Shown: positions 11,179-21,629 of the stretch, in pieces | Position numbering within the stretch: position 1 is the stretch's first letter | Layout: every line of letters starts with the position of its first letter | Assembly: GCA_946406115.1 (NCBI GenBank) | Contig: OX291545.1 | Location: forward strand, 13,964,001 to 14,028,000 | DNA length: 64,000 nucleotides | Reading direction: 5' to 3' | Source: Apoda limacodes | Lineage: Eukaryota; Arthropoda; Insecta; Lepidoptera; Limacodidae | The notes under the pieces: generated by a model | What the model was told of the DNA's origin: nothing | Database searches by the model: none | What the model saw: the letters and a program-made list of their open reading frames with translations, nothing else | Made by a program: the position numbers and the translations under genes

Positions 11179-11184
11179 AATAAA
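11179..11184 (+). other. possible polyadenylation signal
   Basis: AATAAA lies 170 bases after the stop of the 101-residue frame and just before a dispersed repeat begins at 11219. AATAAA is common by chance in AT-rich DNA. Confidence 0.3.
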
Positions 11185-11218
11185 ATACAAAAAGAAGACC
11201 TTTTTACCTTTTTTTATT

Positions 11219-11440
11219 AGGGTTCCGTACCCGTAGGGTAGAAAACGGGACCCTATTACTAAGACTTCGCTGTCCGTCCGTCTGTCCGTCTGTCACCAGG
11301 CTGTATCTCATGAACCGTGATAGTTAAAAAGGTGAAATTGTAACAGATGATGTATTTCTGTTGCCGCTATAACACCAACTACTAAAAAACAGAATAAAAT
11401 AAATATTTAAAGGGGCTCGCATACAACAAACGTGATTTTT
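11219..11440 (+). repeat. GGGTTCCGTA-family repeat, truncated copy
   Basis: Begins AGGGTTCCGTACCCGTAGGG. It continues with GTCCGTCCGTCTGTC, CACCAGGCTGTATCTCATGA, GATGTATTTCTGTTGCCGC and a CAACAAACGTGATTTTTT word. The far end (CTCGCACTTGGCC) is missing. Copies of both orientations occur at 15449, 18626 and 22377. Confidence 0.75.
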
Positions 11441-11658
11441 TTCTATTAATAAAAGTCCTATAAGTAATGATTCTTTAACAAACTCTTTGAAAATAAATTA
11501 ACAAATATAACGTATTATTGCTCTCTTAAAGAATATTTACGACCGCTATACAATACGCATTTAAACCACATATATTTTCTCCCACAAGCAATGTAGACAT
11601 TTCATTTGACTGTGACTTATAATCCCAACCTACCTGTAACTCGTTCAAAGACTTAAAA

Positions 11659-11747
11659 ATGTGTATGGGGGGATTGCTGGGACAGGGCGGGATGCGGGAT
11701 GACCCGGGCCTCGTTACGGGCACCGGCGGCGTCCACGCTCGTCCGGT
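11659..11747 (+). CDS. weak candidate exon in a GC-rich island
   Basis: An ATG in AAAAATG context opens a frame rich in Gly and Asp (LLGQGGMRDDPGLVTGTGG). It meets GTAAGTA at 11748 after CCGGT, otherwise stopping two codons on. The opposite strand is open too and meets a CAG|GTAGGT donor with its last exon base at 11634. Two conflicting readings and strong GC content mean neither is secure. The island continues to about 11930 and may be regulatory. Confidence 0.15.
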
Positions 11748-11749
11748 GT

Positions 11750-12480
11750 AAGTAGTGCGTTCATCCTGTTAAATTTATTGCAGCTTTTATATCAGCCCTT
11801 ACAGAGAAGTCCCCTTTCGTCCGTATCGGGCCGGGCGAGCCCAGCTTAGTGAAGTCGCAATTACGTTTTACCGGCTTTGAGTGTAACGGAGGCGACTTTT
11901 GCCGTCCATCGAATCGTAATAGAATTAGCGTTCCAGCATCGTTCTTTTAATTTGTTTCCTATCCTTGTCCTAAATGAATCTCTTTGAAACATTTGCTAAC
12001 TTTCGCAAAGATTTTAAAACGATGAGCGCTCGACTTTTAATTTGGAACTAGACGAAATGAAATTCTAAATTGTAATTCCGTGAAATCAAATAGATTGCAT
12101 CGGTGTATGAACTTTTAAGTTGGAATTGTGTTTGATTTTATTGATTTAACTCATTTTAGTATTTATAAAGTATTTTTTGATAATATCTAGTAATAAAATT
12201 ATCAAAGAATTGTGTCTGTACATCCATTTCTGTTACATGAAAGTTATTCTTCTTTTATACGGAGAACGATACGGAACTAAATGATTGGCCCTTATGTCGG
12301 TTTGATGTGTTACTTGTAGGATTACTGAATAAACTTAGGACTCCCTTTACAGTTTCCACGAAAGTAATATGGTGTTTGACGTGTAAAAAATAGTTAGGTA
12401 CAATCTTGACTCATAATTATGCTCAAGGATTTAGCAAAATATATCATCAGTCAAACATTTCGTGAGTGTGCTTATATGCA
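11750..12480. other. tail of GC-rich island, then AT-rich DNA
   Basis: About 11815-11930 stays GC-richer (TATCGGGCCGGGCGAGCC). After that, AT-rich DNA with nothing recognised. Confidence 0.4.
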
Positions 12481-12484
12481 ACTA

Positions 12485-12560
12485 GACGTAGCGTAATGCT
12501 ACGAAACGATAGTGCTACGAATGTAGTAGTTCTACGAACTGTTTTGTTTGTAGACGCATA
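12485..12560. repeat. CTACGA-rich short repeat patch
   Basis: GCTACGA or CTACGA recurs (AATGCTACGAAACG, GTGCTACGAATG, GTTCTACGAACTG). It looks like the subterminal part of a small DNA element; no ends could be defined. Confidence 0.35.
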
Positions 12561-13340
12561 CTAAAAAATATTATCATTATTGGTTTTTTTTGCTATTTCA
12601 TACAACATTTACAAAAAAAACCATTAACCTAATAAATTTGATTTGAATTATATTAATTCAAATCTGCAAAAATAATGGAATCAAACACATAAGAAATACC
12701 TAACTTTTACCTAACCTAAATAAAGACATTCACAAGATAATAGGTTTTAATATCTTTGCTTTACGACGACTACTATTTTACATTATTGTCGGATTAGCTA
12801 AGCGAAAAAGCTAAAAAAAACGAAAAAAGATCTACTAGGCGGACATCCATTCAGGTACAGACCACGCCGTCGTTGCTACCACTTTTTTACCGTTTCCAAT
12901 ATTAAATGCTACTGGACCATGAGTTTATCATAATATTTTAGTCTCTAAATAGCTATTTGCTTAAAATATTCATTGACTCATCCACTAAAAACTGCCACTG
13001 AGCCAGAAAATTGTCGCATACTAGTCTAAAGATACCTACACCTTTCACGTCACAAAGACCTTAGAGGTCTATTCTTCATAAAATTATGCATAACAGGAAA
13101 ATTGCAATAGGTGCTGAGCACTAAAAATAAAAGGACAGGTGTGTAGCGAGCAGCGGCGAGATGGCTCATTTAACTTGCATACATATCCGGCTGCATAGTG
13201 CAGGGCCGCGGCACAAAATGGAATCTCATTACTTACGACATAACATGGCAACATATTTTATCTATGACGACAAAATATTGTAATATATGTGTAAATTGTT
13301 GACTTGCTTAAAATTGTTATCTTTGAATAGTTATATGATA
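12561..13340. other. AT-rich DNA with a small mixed-composition island
   Basis: About 13140-13245 is GC-richer (GCAGCGGCGAGATGGC, GGGCCGCGGCACAAAATGG) and may be regulatory. Nothing else recognised. Confidence 0.4.
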
Positions 13341-13342
13341 TA

Positions 13343-13558
13343 CTAGCTTTTCCTACTTAACCAGCAAGCTATAGCTATATGTAGCTATAGTTCATCAACA
13401 TAGAATTCGTTAAGCGAAAACTTTTAATTTTTTTGGGATAGAAAGTAGTCATGTCCTTCTCCGTCTCTTCAACTATGTCTGTGCTAAATTTCAGCTCAAT
13501 AAAGACGTAACAGAAATAACAAACAAACTCACTTTTGCATGTATAATATTAGTATGGA
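13343..13558 (+). repeat. CTAGCTTTTGCC-family repeat, decayed
   Basis: It begins TACTAGCTTTTCC. It then has an alternating TAGCTATAGCTATATGTAGC stretch, TTTTGGGATAGAAAG, an AAATTTCAGCTCAATAAAG word, AACAAACAAACTC, and ends TAATATTAGTATGGA. The fuller copy is at 17996-18432. Confidence 0.6.
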
Positions 13559-14450
13559 TTACTCTCCCCTTTCTGATTGTTTCTTTATTGGTAAAGATAA
13601 TCAAAACCACAATGTAATGGTGGTATCTTGATTGAAAAATCGTCTTATCGGTGTCTATCAGGAGGCATTCTCGCAACGGTATTAAAAGTTGATGAGTTTC
13701 CCTTCCTCACTTTATCAGACCGTCTGGTTGTTAAACAGCCTTTATTTTGTTGCTAAGTATGAGATTTTTTTTCTATGGTGTCTGCTGTTCATCTTATGTT
13801 CTCGTATATATGTATCTACATCACGGTTTTATTCACAGAAAAGGTATCCAATGGCTGGACATGGTGGGTGTTCACATCACAATGCTGGGGCAGCTCTTAT
13901 TTCACCAACTACACTTAGTCCATCGTGACAGATGACAGTGTATCAGGACTATAGTGGCTTTATATTAATATCCTATAGTTCAAAGACCATTTACTGTACT
14001 TATATAGCCTTGGCCAGTTCTTCACGAACTAGAAACAATAGGTCAGGATTCAACAGTGGAAGAAGTTCCCGAAATGGAATAAATAGCACTTTTAATTTGT
14101 GTAATTTTCACATCTATTCTGTCTTTGCATTCACTCAGCATATTAGTGATATTTTTATTGACAGCATTTAAGGCTGTTTTTTTATCTTATTTTTTAGTAG
14201 AATCTGTAAAGGTTTTAATCATTATTATTTTTTAGAAATATAACATTCGCTTGTAAGAGAAAAATACAGATTGTCTTGTATTAAACTATGCAAGCAAGAA
14301 ACGGATAAGACCAGTACAGTGGTAAATGTTTGCGGTTGAGTTATGTAATATAAATAATTAAATAAGAATTATTATATGTCTACACAACAAAAAGGACTGT
14401 TTTAAGAGTACATATAGTGATTAGGTATCCTTATAATATAGTTTGTTAGT
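13559..14450. other. no supported gene
   Basis: Overlapping short frames (13689-13928, 13747-13935, 13932-14171) are in different registers and have no shared coding signature, so they look like chance. Nothing else recognised. Confidence 0.4.
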
Positions 14451-14454
14451 TTGT

Positions 14455-14708
14455 AATCACGCTGAAACAGAGCATCCAATTCAGCTCAAATTTGGCACAG
14501 AGATAGAAGAGATGGAGAAAAACATAGGTTATTTTTTATCTCAGAAATTTAAAAAGTTTTCACGGGAGTAACTTCTCGTATTAAAAAATCCTACTTAAAC
14601 GAACCATAGCTACAGCTAAAGCATACTTTTCTATTTCTAAAAGAGTTGCCGAATCCCACGCCCATAACCAAATTTAGGGTGGGTGGAGCCACTGGCAGAA
14701 GCTAGCAT
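14455..14708 (-). repeat. CTAGCTTTTGCC-family repeat, reverse
   Basis: It contains AATTTGGCACAGAGATAG, ATAGGTTATTTTTTATC, AACGAACCATAGCTACAGC, AAATTTAGGGTGGGTGGAGC and GGCAGAAGCTAGCAT, the complement order of the copy at 50425-50690. Confidence 0.65.
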
Positions 14709-14869
14709 ATCAGTTATATTCATAATTTCGGCTAATCTCTACTAAGATTGCTAGCTATTTGATTTTCCATAAATAAATACATAACGCAATACAAAATATA
14801 TCGATAGGATAACACAAGATAAAATAAGCTATACATTTTGATATTCCTTGACGGTTACCCGAACCAAGA

Positions 14870-15130
14870 CCATCATTTTTCATCTCGGAAGGAGCTCTAA
14901 ACCCCGAAGACGAATATTACTTCCAAAACTTGTATCGCAATGTTTTGTTGCCTCGGCTGAAATTTAATATTGACGTGTGCATTGTTGGATGAAACGCGGG
15001 TGAGAAAGGCGGACGTAGCTGGATAAGGCAATTTTATGGGCTTATTGAAAGGTAGTCATCGGAGCCCACACGCCCCTAAGTGATGAAATCCGACCCAGCC
15101 CCGGCCTCCATAACGACGCTAATACGGTTT
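14870..15130. promoter_or_regulatory. GC-richer island, candidate regulatory element
   Basis: Mixed-composition, non-repeat-like block. It contains CAATTTTATGGGCTTATTG (Hox-like TTTATGG) and CCGACCCAGCCCCGGCCTCC. No open frame with support. Confidence 0.22.
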
Positions 15131-15448
15131 TACGACCAGCTTAGGACGTAACTTAGGAATACATATTTCAAATAAATTTATGCGCCACTTAAAAATGAAT
15201 TAATACTTCAACAGGGTACCTAGTTATATTGCCTAGATATATTCGGCCTGTTCTGTGCTGAGATAAAAGTAGTTAAGACAAAAAAAATCACTCGTTCAAA
15301 CCCTTTTATAATTTATTCTTGTTTTTTAAAGTTTTTTCCGTTGTCTGTCCTTTTGCGTGAAATCTTTGAATTAAATTTTGACCAACTTCTTATCAGATAT
15401 TGGTGCAGTTATGCATGCTTTTGCGTTCAGCTAATAATTTATGTATAT

Positions 15449-15785
15449 AAAAATTGGCCAAGTGCGAGTCGAACTCGCGCACGAAGCATATTTATTTTTA
15501 AAGTGATTATATAACTTAATATTCTGTAAATATTTTAAGCGTCTACCTGTTGCCGTTATCAATATCGAGCAAAATCGAGCAAAAAAAATCACGTTTGTTG
15601 TATGGGAGCCCCCTTAAATTATTCTGTTTTTTAGTATTTGTTGTTATAGCGGCAACAGAAATACATCTTCTGTGAAAATTTCAAACTATCACGGTTCATG
15701 GATAGAGCCTGGTGACAGACGGACGGACAGCGAAGTCTTAGTAATAGGGTTCCGTAATTACCCTTTGGGTAAGGAACCCTAAAAA
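15449..15785 (-). repeat. GGGTTCCGTA-family repeat, near full length
   Basis: On the + strand it starts TTGGCCAAGTGCGAGTCGAA and ends ATAGGGTTCCGTAATTACCC...AGGAACCCTAAAA, so both ends are present. Internal words are CCTGTTGCCGTTATCAATAT, AATCACGTTTGTTGTATGGG, TTGTTATAGCGGCAACAGAA and GACAGACGGACGGACAGCGA. This is the reference copy for the family in this window. No coding capacity is seen; the element class is uncertain. Confidence 0.8.
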
Positions 15786-15954
15786 TGGATTAGGGTGGTG
15801 GATAAATTATAAAAGGTTTTTGAATGTGATGTATATATTTTAGTCTAAAAGGGAATTCATAGTTCTTTTTCTTAAATTCATTAAATACTAGTACTTATCA
15901 CATAACATATGACAGCAGTCGTTAAGCCAAGTCAGAGTCCTTATTAAAACCTCT

Positions 15955-16632
15955 GACAGTCGAGTGACAGTAGAGTCAAGCCACTAGCTCAACAACATCC
16001 ACCAACAGTGCGGTGGAGTACGGCCTAAACCTCCTTCTTCAAGGACAGTTATGCGCTCCTGCAGTCAGGGCTGGGCAGTATTTGAATTACTTGGAATTGA
16101 AATACGCATTTGAAATACAATTCAATGTTTGGATTTGTATTTCAATTACTACTCACGAATGTAATTTGTAATTGGTATTTGAAATATGTTAAGTCGAGGT
16201 ATTTTGTAATTAGTATTTCGAAAATACTTATTGAGTTTAAAATACATTTTACATATTACATTGTACTTTATTCTTATGCCAGAAATAGAAAAAAAACACT
16301 ACAGAGTTAAATTAACAGAATGGAAAAATGTGACTGGTGTGACCTGTGATATATTACGTGTGTGAGTATAAGTTATAGTTGTTCTTAGATTAGGGTAGGT
16401 ACTTACATTTTTTGCGATCAAAGGCTCTCGATGTATTTTGTGTTTCAATTAAAAATGGTTAAAATACTGTATTTTGTATTTCGAATACATGACTTGAAAA
16501 TATTTTATATTTCGTATTTAAAATACATGTAAAAAAGTATTTTATAATTTGTATTTTAATTACAGCATAGTATATGTATTTTGCCAAACTCTGTCTGCAG
16601 TGGGTATATAACGGCTGAGACGACTATTACAT
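15955..16632 (+). mobile_element. RTE 3' end split by a hAT MITE
   Basis: The left part (15955-16065) has CTCAACAACATCCACCAACA, GCGGTGGAGTACGGCCTAAA and CCTCCTTCTTCAAGGACAG. The right part (16602-16632) resumes with GGGTATATAACGGCTGAGAC. Together they follow the usual RTE tail order (..CAGTGGG-TATATA-GGCTGA..). The element at 16066-16593 interrupts it. Confidence 0.6.
16066..16593. mobile_element. hAT-type MITE with 8-bp target duplication
   Basis: The left end is CAGGGCTGGGCAGTATT and the right end is the complement of CAGAGTTTGGCAAAATA, so the termini are imperfect inverted repeats starting CAG. The flanks CCTGCAGT (16058-16065) and TCTGCAGT (16594-16601) match at 7 of 8 bases, the 8-bp duplication expected of hAT elements. 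The body is built from GTATTT/AAATAC words. It has no transposase frame, so it is non-autonomous. Confidence 0.75.
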
Positions 16633-16779
16633 ACAATCATGCAACAGAATATTAATATTATATCGATCCTCTAAGTAAGCACCACAAATTACAAAGCTTG
16701 TAGCGTTATTATCAGATAATATCTTAACTAAAATCATAGTGAGGTGGAGCCACATCGCTGTGCCAGGAGTTCAATGTAC

Positions 16780-17473
16780 TCGTAGATCTAATAGGATTGT
16801 ATGAGATTGTAACGCAACTGTTCTTGCTCCCTCGATCGCTGTGTAGGTAATGAACGGCAGTATTTTGTAACAATAGACGTTAGTGAAATTGTACAGTGTG
16901 AAGCGCACTATAAACTACGTCACAGTCTTAGTCTAGACTTTTGTAGGTATATCTCTTTATTTACCTGCATTAGGCCTGAAAAAATAGTATTCGAAAAAGA
17001 TCTAAAAGGATTGTAACGAAATTGTGCTTGCTCCCCCGATCGCTGTGTAGGTAATAAAAGGCAGTATATTGCTACAATCGGCGTTAGTGAAATGATACAG
17101 AGCGAAGCGCACTTCAAACTAAGTAACAGCCTTAATGTAGACTTTTGTTGGTATATCTCTTGTACATATTTACCTTCATTAATCCTGAAAAATGTTTATT
17201 CGAAAAAGATCTACTAGAATTCTATGAGACTGCAACGAAACCGTGCTTGCGCCCCCGATCGCTGTGTAGCTAATAAAAGGCAGTATATTGCTACAATCGG
17301 CGTTAGTGAAATGATACAGAGTGAAGCGCACTATAAACTAAGTCACAGCTTTAGTGTAGACTTTTGGGGGTATATCTCTTGTACATTTTTACCTCCATTA
17401 ATCCTGAAAAATTTGTATTCGAAGAATATCTAATAGGATTGTATAAGATTGTAACGAAACTGTGCTTGCTCCA
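16780..17473 (+). repeat. tandem array, about 3.2 units of 204-219 bp
   Basis: The word CGATCGCTGTGTAG starts at 16833, 17037 and 17256, giving unit lengths of 204 and 219. Each unit shares TTGCTCCC, GTTAGTGAAAT, GAAGCGCACT, AGTGTAGACTTTTG and TATATCTCTT. A partial fourth unit ends near 17473. Divergence between units is moderate. The open frames at 16920-17117 and 17224-17433 are only repeat translations. A single dispersed unit lies at 24380-24535. Confidence 0.8.
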
Positions 17474-17995
17474 TGCTTAGGTATCTTAATCGGTACACCT
17501 GGCGTATGTTAACTAATGCCATCTATCCGTGATATGTTGGCCTTCGAGTTTAGGATTCCTAATAAACTAGCGCAATCTAGCGAAGTCTACAAAAAATTGT
17601 AAATTATCTGTGCTGCCATTATAAAATTTTGTTAATAATGGTAGAATTAGTAGAATTAAGCAAATTATTAGGTACATCTTTTTTGTATAAGCTTTTCTGG
17701 ACATGGTGTCACTAGTGAAGCTAGTGCAGGTTAAATTAAAAAAAAGGAGGCAATTTTAAAAACGAATCAATTTGGTAATTTTAAAGTCCGTCTATAAGCA
17801 GTAAACCCTGATGAACTTGATAAATGAATAAATAAATGAAAATAAACCTACTTTAAAAACTTAAAGAAGGTACTTTAGGTGGGTAATCGGCGTAAATGAG
17901 AGGTGTGGGTAGATTTATGGTATCGAAATATAACATTGATCCAGAACTGTAACTTACTATGGATGCTGGTCGGTTATTTTTCCGCTGATTATCTT
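17474..17995. other. AT-rich DNA, nothing recognised
   Basis: No supported feature. Confidence 0.4.
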
Positions 17996-18432
17996 ATACT
18001 AGCTTTTGCCAGCGGCTTCGCCCGCCCTAAATTTGGTTATCGGCGTAGGATTCTTACGGCAACTCCTCAATTATAGAAAAAAGACTTAGAAGGTGAAAAT
18101 ATTTTTAGCCAACCTGAAAAGTTATACATATGCTGTCGCGGACTTAAACTTTTAAAGGGGAACAATTCTGTCATACATGATTTTTGCGAAACTTTAACCG
18201 TTTACGCAGCGCACGGAGCTGAAGCTCTCAAAAGGCAAAAAAACTCCCGATTTTGAAACATTCTTCATCGGTGCTCCGCTCCTATTAGTCTTACCGTAAT
18301 GATATATAGCCTACAGCCTTCCTCGGTAAATGGGCTATCTAACACTGAAAGAATTTTTTAAATCGGACCAATAGTTTCTATGATTAGCGCGTTCAAACAA
18401 ACAAACTCTTCAGCTTTATATATTAGTATAGA
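17996..18432 (+). repeat. CTAGCTTTTGCC-family repeat, long copy
   Basis: Starts ACTAGCTTTTGCCAGCGG followed by CTTCGCCCGCC. It has TTTTGCGAAACTTTAACC, AGCCTTCCTCGGTAAATGGG, ATCGGACCAATAGTTTC, GATTAGCGCGTTCAAACAAA and ends TATATTAGTATAGATT. This word order is familiar from many insect genomes. No coding frame. Confidence 0.75.
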
Positions 18433-18625
18433 TTCGAGCAATTCCATTTGAAAATGAGTTAATTCATTTGACAATAACTTTAAAAATAATGTCTATAGTT
18501 AAGTAAAACACATATGGATTGAAAGTTAAAAAAAGTTTCCAAACACTTGACAGATGTCAGAAGCCTTAATTAACTAAAGTAGGTGATAGGTGATGAAGTA
18601 GGTAAATATGATAGGTACTGTTTAG

Positions 18626-19045
18626 GGTGCTGTACCCAAAGGGTAACTAGCGGAACCCTAATACTAAGACTTAACTGTCCGTCCGTCTGTCACCAGGCTG
18701 TATCGCACGAGCCGTGATAGTTATGTTAAGCTGAAATTTATACAGAAGATGTATTTCTGTTGCCGCTATAACAACAACTACTAACTATAACAAAAATAGA
18801 TTAAATGAATATTTAAGGGGGCTCCCATACAACAAACATGATTTTTTTTCTTGATATTGATAACGGCAACAGGTAGACGCTTAAATATTCACAGAATATT
18901 TAGTTATATAGTCACCTTAAAAATAAATAATTAAATTAAAATAGAACAAATGTTTAAGGGGGGCTCTTATACAACAAACGTGATTTTTTAATAAATAATG
19001 GTACGGAACCCTTCGTGCGAGTCCGACTCGCACTTGGCCGATTTT
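18626..19045 (+). repeat. GGGTTCCGTA-family repeat, full-length copy
   Basis: Both ends are visible: AGGGTGCTGTACCCAAAGGG at the left, and ACGGAACCCTTCGTGCGAGT with CTCGCACTTGGCCGATTTTT at the right. The inner CAACAAACRTGATTTTTT word occurs twice, so the copy holds a partial internal duplication. Confidence 0.8.
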
Positions 19046-19391
19046 TATTATTTTGGGATACTCAAATGCACTCTAAACAAAAAGAAACATCCTGAAGATC
19101 ACATCATTCGTTTTGATAACTCAAGGTTCGCCTCATGATGATGGTAGCCTATGAAAATAAAAAATATGGCAACACTTAAAAACTGTGCTGTGTTTTGAAT
19201 TCAACAAATTTTCGTTTTATGAGTATACTATTGTTGTTAAATTGAAGCGCTTTGCAGATTTACTGCACTTTCTCCTCTTTTAAGTTGAGTTGAGCTTGTT
19301 CTTCTTACTGACGCACAGTGCGGCCGATTCCCAAAAAGCTGGCCAAAACTCGAAAAATCAAGTAATTGATTTAAAATTTCTTACTAGGGGG

Positions 19392-19686
19392 TTTTCGGGG
19401 TCGCTGATTACGAATTCAATATTAAAAATTTGAAAAGCCACCCCCTTCCTTCCCTATTGACTACCCCCTCGCGTGAAATAGCGTATATTATTCAACATAA
19501 TCAAGATGCATATCAATTTATATGTTTTCGTAGTCGCTGATTACGAATTTGATATTAAAAATTTGAAAGCCACCCCCTTCCTCCCCTATTGACTACCCCC
19601 TCGCGTGAAATAGCGTATATTATCCAACATAATCAAGATGCATGTCAATTTATATGTTTTCGTAGTCGCTGATTACGAATTTGATA
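19392..19686. repeat. tandem repeat, 132-bp unit, about 2.2 copies
   Basis: TTTTCG..GTCGCTGATTACGAATT starts at 19392, 19525 and 19657. The two full units are nearly identical (AAAAG against AAAG, TTCAACAT against TCCAACAT). Each holds CCACCCCCTTCCTTCCC-like and GACTACCCCCTCGCGTG words, so the unit is strand-biased with C-rich blocks. It sits about 170 bases beyond the 3' end of the decayed gene at 19859-21212. Confidence 0.85.
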
Positions 19687-19858
19687 TTATTAACAAATTC
19701 AAAATGGTGAAAAGCAATATGGTGATGTTATATAATGAAAAAACTTTTTTTTTTGTATTGATATATTTTTATTGAAATCAAAGAGTAATTTCCAAATTTT
19801 TAGTTTAGAAGTGGAGTATTCAATTTGAGTTAATAAAATATGTATAATTTATTAAATA

Positions 19859-20769
19859 TTACATGAAAAAATTTTCATTGCCTATCTCATATCGGTCACA
19901 ATCATATTCATCCATGTCTGTTTCAGAAGCGGAAGAACTGTCATAAGATTGTTCATCTTCTATTCTATTATTCACATTTGGAGGTGCTAGCAAATTAATA
20001 CAATCTTTAGATAAAGATTTGAGTGGTTTTAAAGGTAATTTTCGGCAACTAGATATTTTTGGATCAGATGCAATCAATAAACAGAGATAAAGCTTTGTCA
20101 CTTGTAAAAGGAATTTTTGCAGTACCCACGGATTCTAAACTTTTTCTATATTTTTTAGCTTTCGTAGGACTACTTTTTGTAATATCATCTACTACCATAG
20201 CAAAATCTGTTTTACCTTCAGCCCGCAATTTACTTTTTGCAGAATACAAAAGTTCGTCTGTAGATACTATTGCTCGTAAATTTTCAGTTTTTCTTCGTTT
20301 ACTACGATCAGAAGACTCTGAAAAACTCACTCCTGGACGACCTGGGGTAGATTGCTTTGTAACAGATTTTTCTTTCTCTGGTTTGTGTAAATCTACTGGT
20401 TTTGATAGCCAATCTTGAGTTTTCCTTTGGAAATTTTCTTCTGTTTGATTACTATCGTTCCACCTCTTTTTCATCTCGGATATCAATTTTGCTATTTTAA
20501 TTTGCTCGTCATTTGACAATATGTACTGACATTTATGCGTTTTAGACATGAAATTTTCTATCATTATATATATCCTTGATGTCTTTTTTAATTTCTTTAT
20601 TTATTATATTGAACAGTTTTAATCTTGTTATTTCATCTTCCGTTGAAGTACTGGATCCTAAAAAACAAACAAAACTTTTACATTAAATATTCACAATAAT
20701 ATTTACAGTGAATTCGTTTCAAACATGAGGCACTTCTGATCTTTTATGTTATTGCAACTGTACATAGGG

Positions 20770-20812
<43 letters not shown>

Positions 20813-21212
20813 ATAAGTTCCTGTCGCGGCGCGCGCACGAAAAATCAGAAAGTCTTATACATACACACGTGCGCACACGCACATCACATTTATATTAGGT
20901 AGATCCAGGTGCGTATATGCGCCGTCTCACTTGCTCATTCTTGTAAATAAATGTACAAAAAAACTCAACGGGCAGCTACGGGCAGCTAATTTTTTTTTTT
21001 TGGTACATAATAATATTATTAACAACTTTCAATAACTTAGAGAGCAGGATCTATCAAGATAAAAAAGTTTTCACTCGACTATATAGATAACAAAAAAAAT
21101 AATAATAATAAAACACAGTCTGGGCATATCTCTTTTTAACAATTTACTATTAAGTATTTTATAAGCAGATTTTTTTTTAAGTATTGTACTTACCTTCACA
21201 TGAAGAATCCAT
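19859..21212 (-). pseudogene. decayed two-exon gene, unknown arthropod family
   Basis: Exon 1 (21194-21212) encodes MDSSCE and ends G|GTAAGTAC. Exon 2 starts at 20657 after a TTTTTTAG acceptor, and the split codon becomes Gly, so the frame continues (STSTEDEITRLKLFN..). That frame hits a stop near 20545, but a shift of one base near 20570-20590 leads into a 166-residue frame (20064-20564). This holds TPGRPGVSFSESSDRSKRRK and LLYSAKSKLRAEGK, then SPTKAKKYRKSLES. A second shift near 20085 joins a serine/acid-rich tail to 19859 (YDSSSASETDMDEY). An AATAAA lies just beyond (19848-19853). I recall similar multicopy uncharacterised proteins in arthropods, from memory only. It could be part of a mobile element. 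Frame breaks suggest it no longer works. Confidence 0.55.
20770..20812. repeat. compound (AT)n(GT)n microsatellite
   Basis: About ten AT units run directly into about twelve GT units, inside the intron of the - strand gene. A CG-rich alternating patch (GTCGCGGCGCGCGCACG) and a CA-rich stretch follow. Confidence 0.95.
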
Positions 21213-21629
21213 TTTTTTGTATAAGGTTTACTTGGCAGTAAAAACTTTCACACGTGTTCAATGCAAGCGTTTATTAATCGATTTTCCCTACGCGTGGCTA
21301 CACGTGCCGTAACGGCCACATTCAGACTAAGATTATGGAAGGGATTCGAGGCAAGGGACCTCACTCCGAACATTTTTCGTCTCTTAGGGGACTCCTTAAG
21401 CCAACTTGATGACAAAAGAACCCTAACTAAAAAACTTTTATTTTGGATTTTTGGCCGCAGAAAGCGGCCTTCGGCCGCACTGTGTGACGTCGAGATCTTG
21501 TTTTGTATATACACCAGTAAATATTTTGAGACAGGACTCTTATTTTAACGAGACGGGACTCACATTCTTAGTGTTTTGGAGTGTAAAGCAGTGAATCTAC
21601 TAAGGTATCCATCACAATCTCCGGTCATA
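21213..21629. promoter_or_regulatory. shared upstream region of two divergent genes
   Basis: The stretch separates the start of the - strand gene (21212) from the THAP start (21630). It holds GCGGCCTTCGGCCGC (21464-21478), a 6-bp stem with a 3-base loop, and TGACGTCG (21485-21492), a CRE-like site. Overlapping open frames on both strands (21261-21548 on +, 21248-21514 on -) are likely chance in this GC-richer DNA, though a short real exon cannot be excluded. Confidence 0.3.

Noticed and set aside
11128..11180. - strand exon ending CAACAAG|GTGAGT
   Set aside because: The donor is good, but the upstream acceptor (GCAAAAAAG) is poor and the open stretch is only about 15 codons.
13689..14171. 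Cluster of three + strand frames of 62-79 residues
   Set aside because: They lie in different registers with no shared acceptors, donors or family motif; treated as chance.
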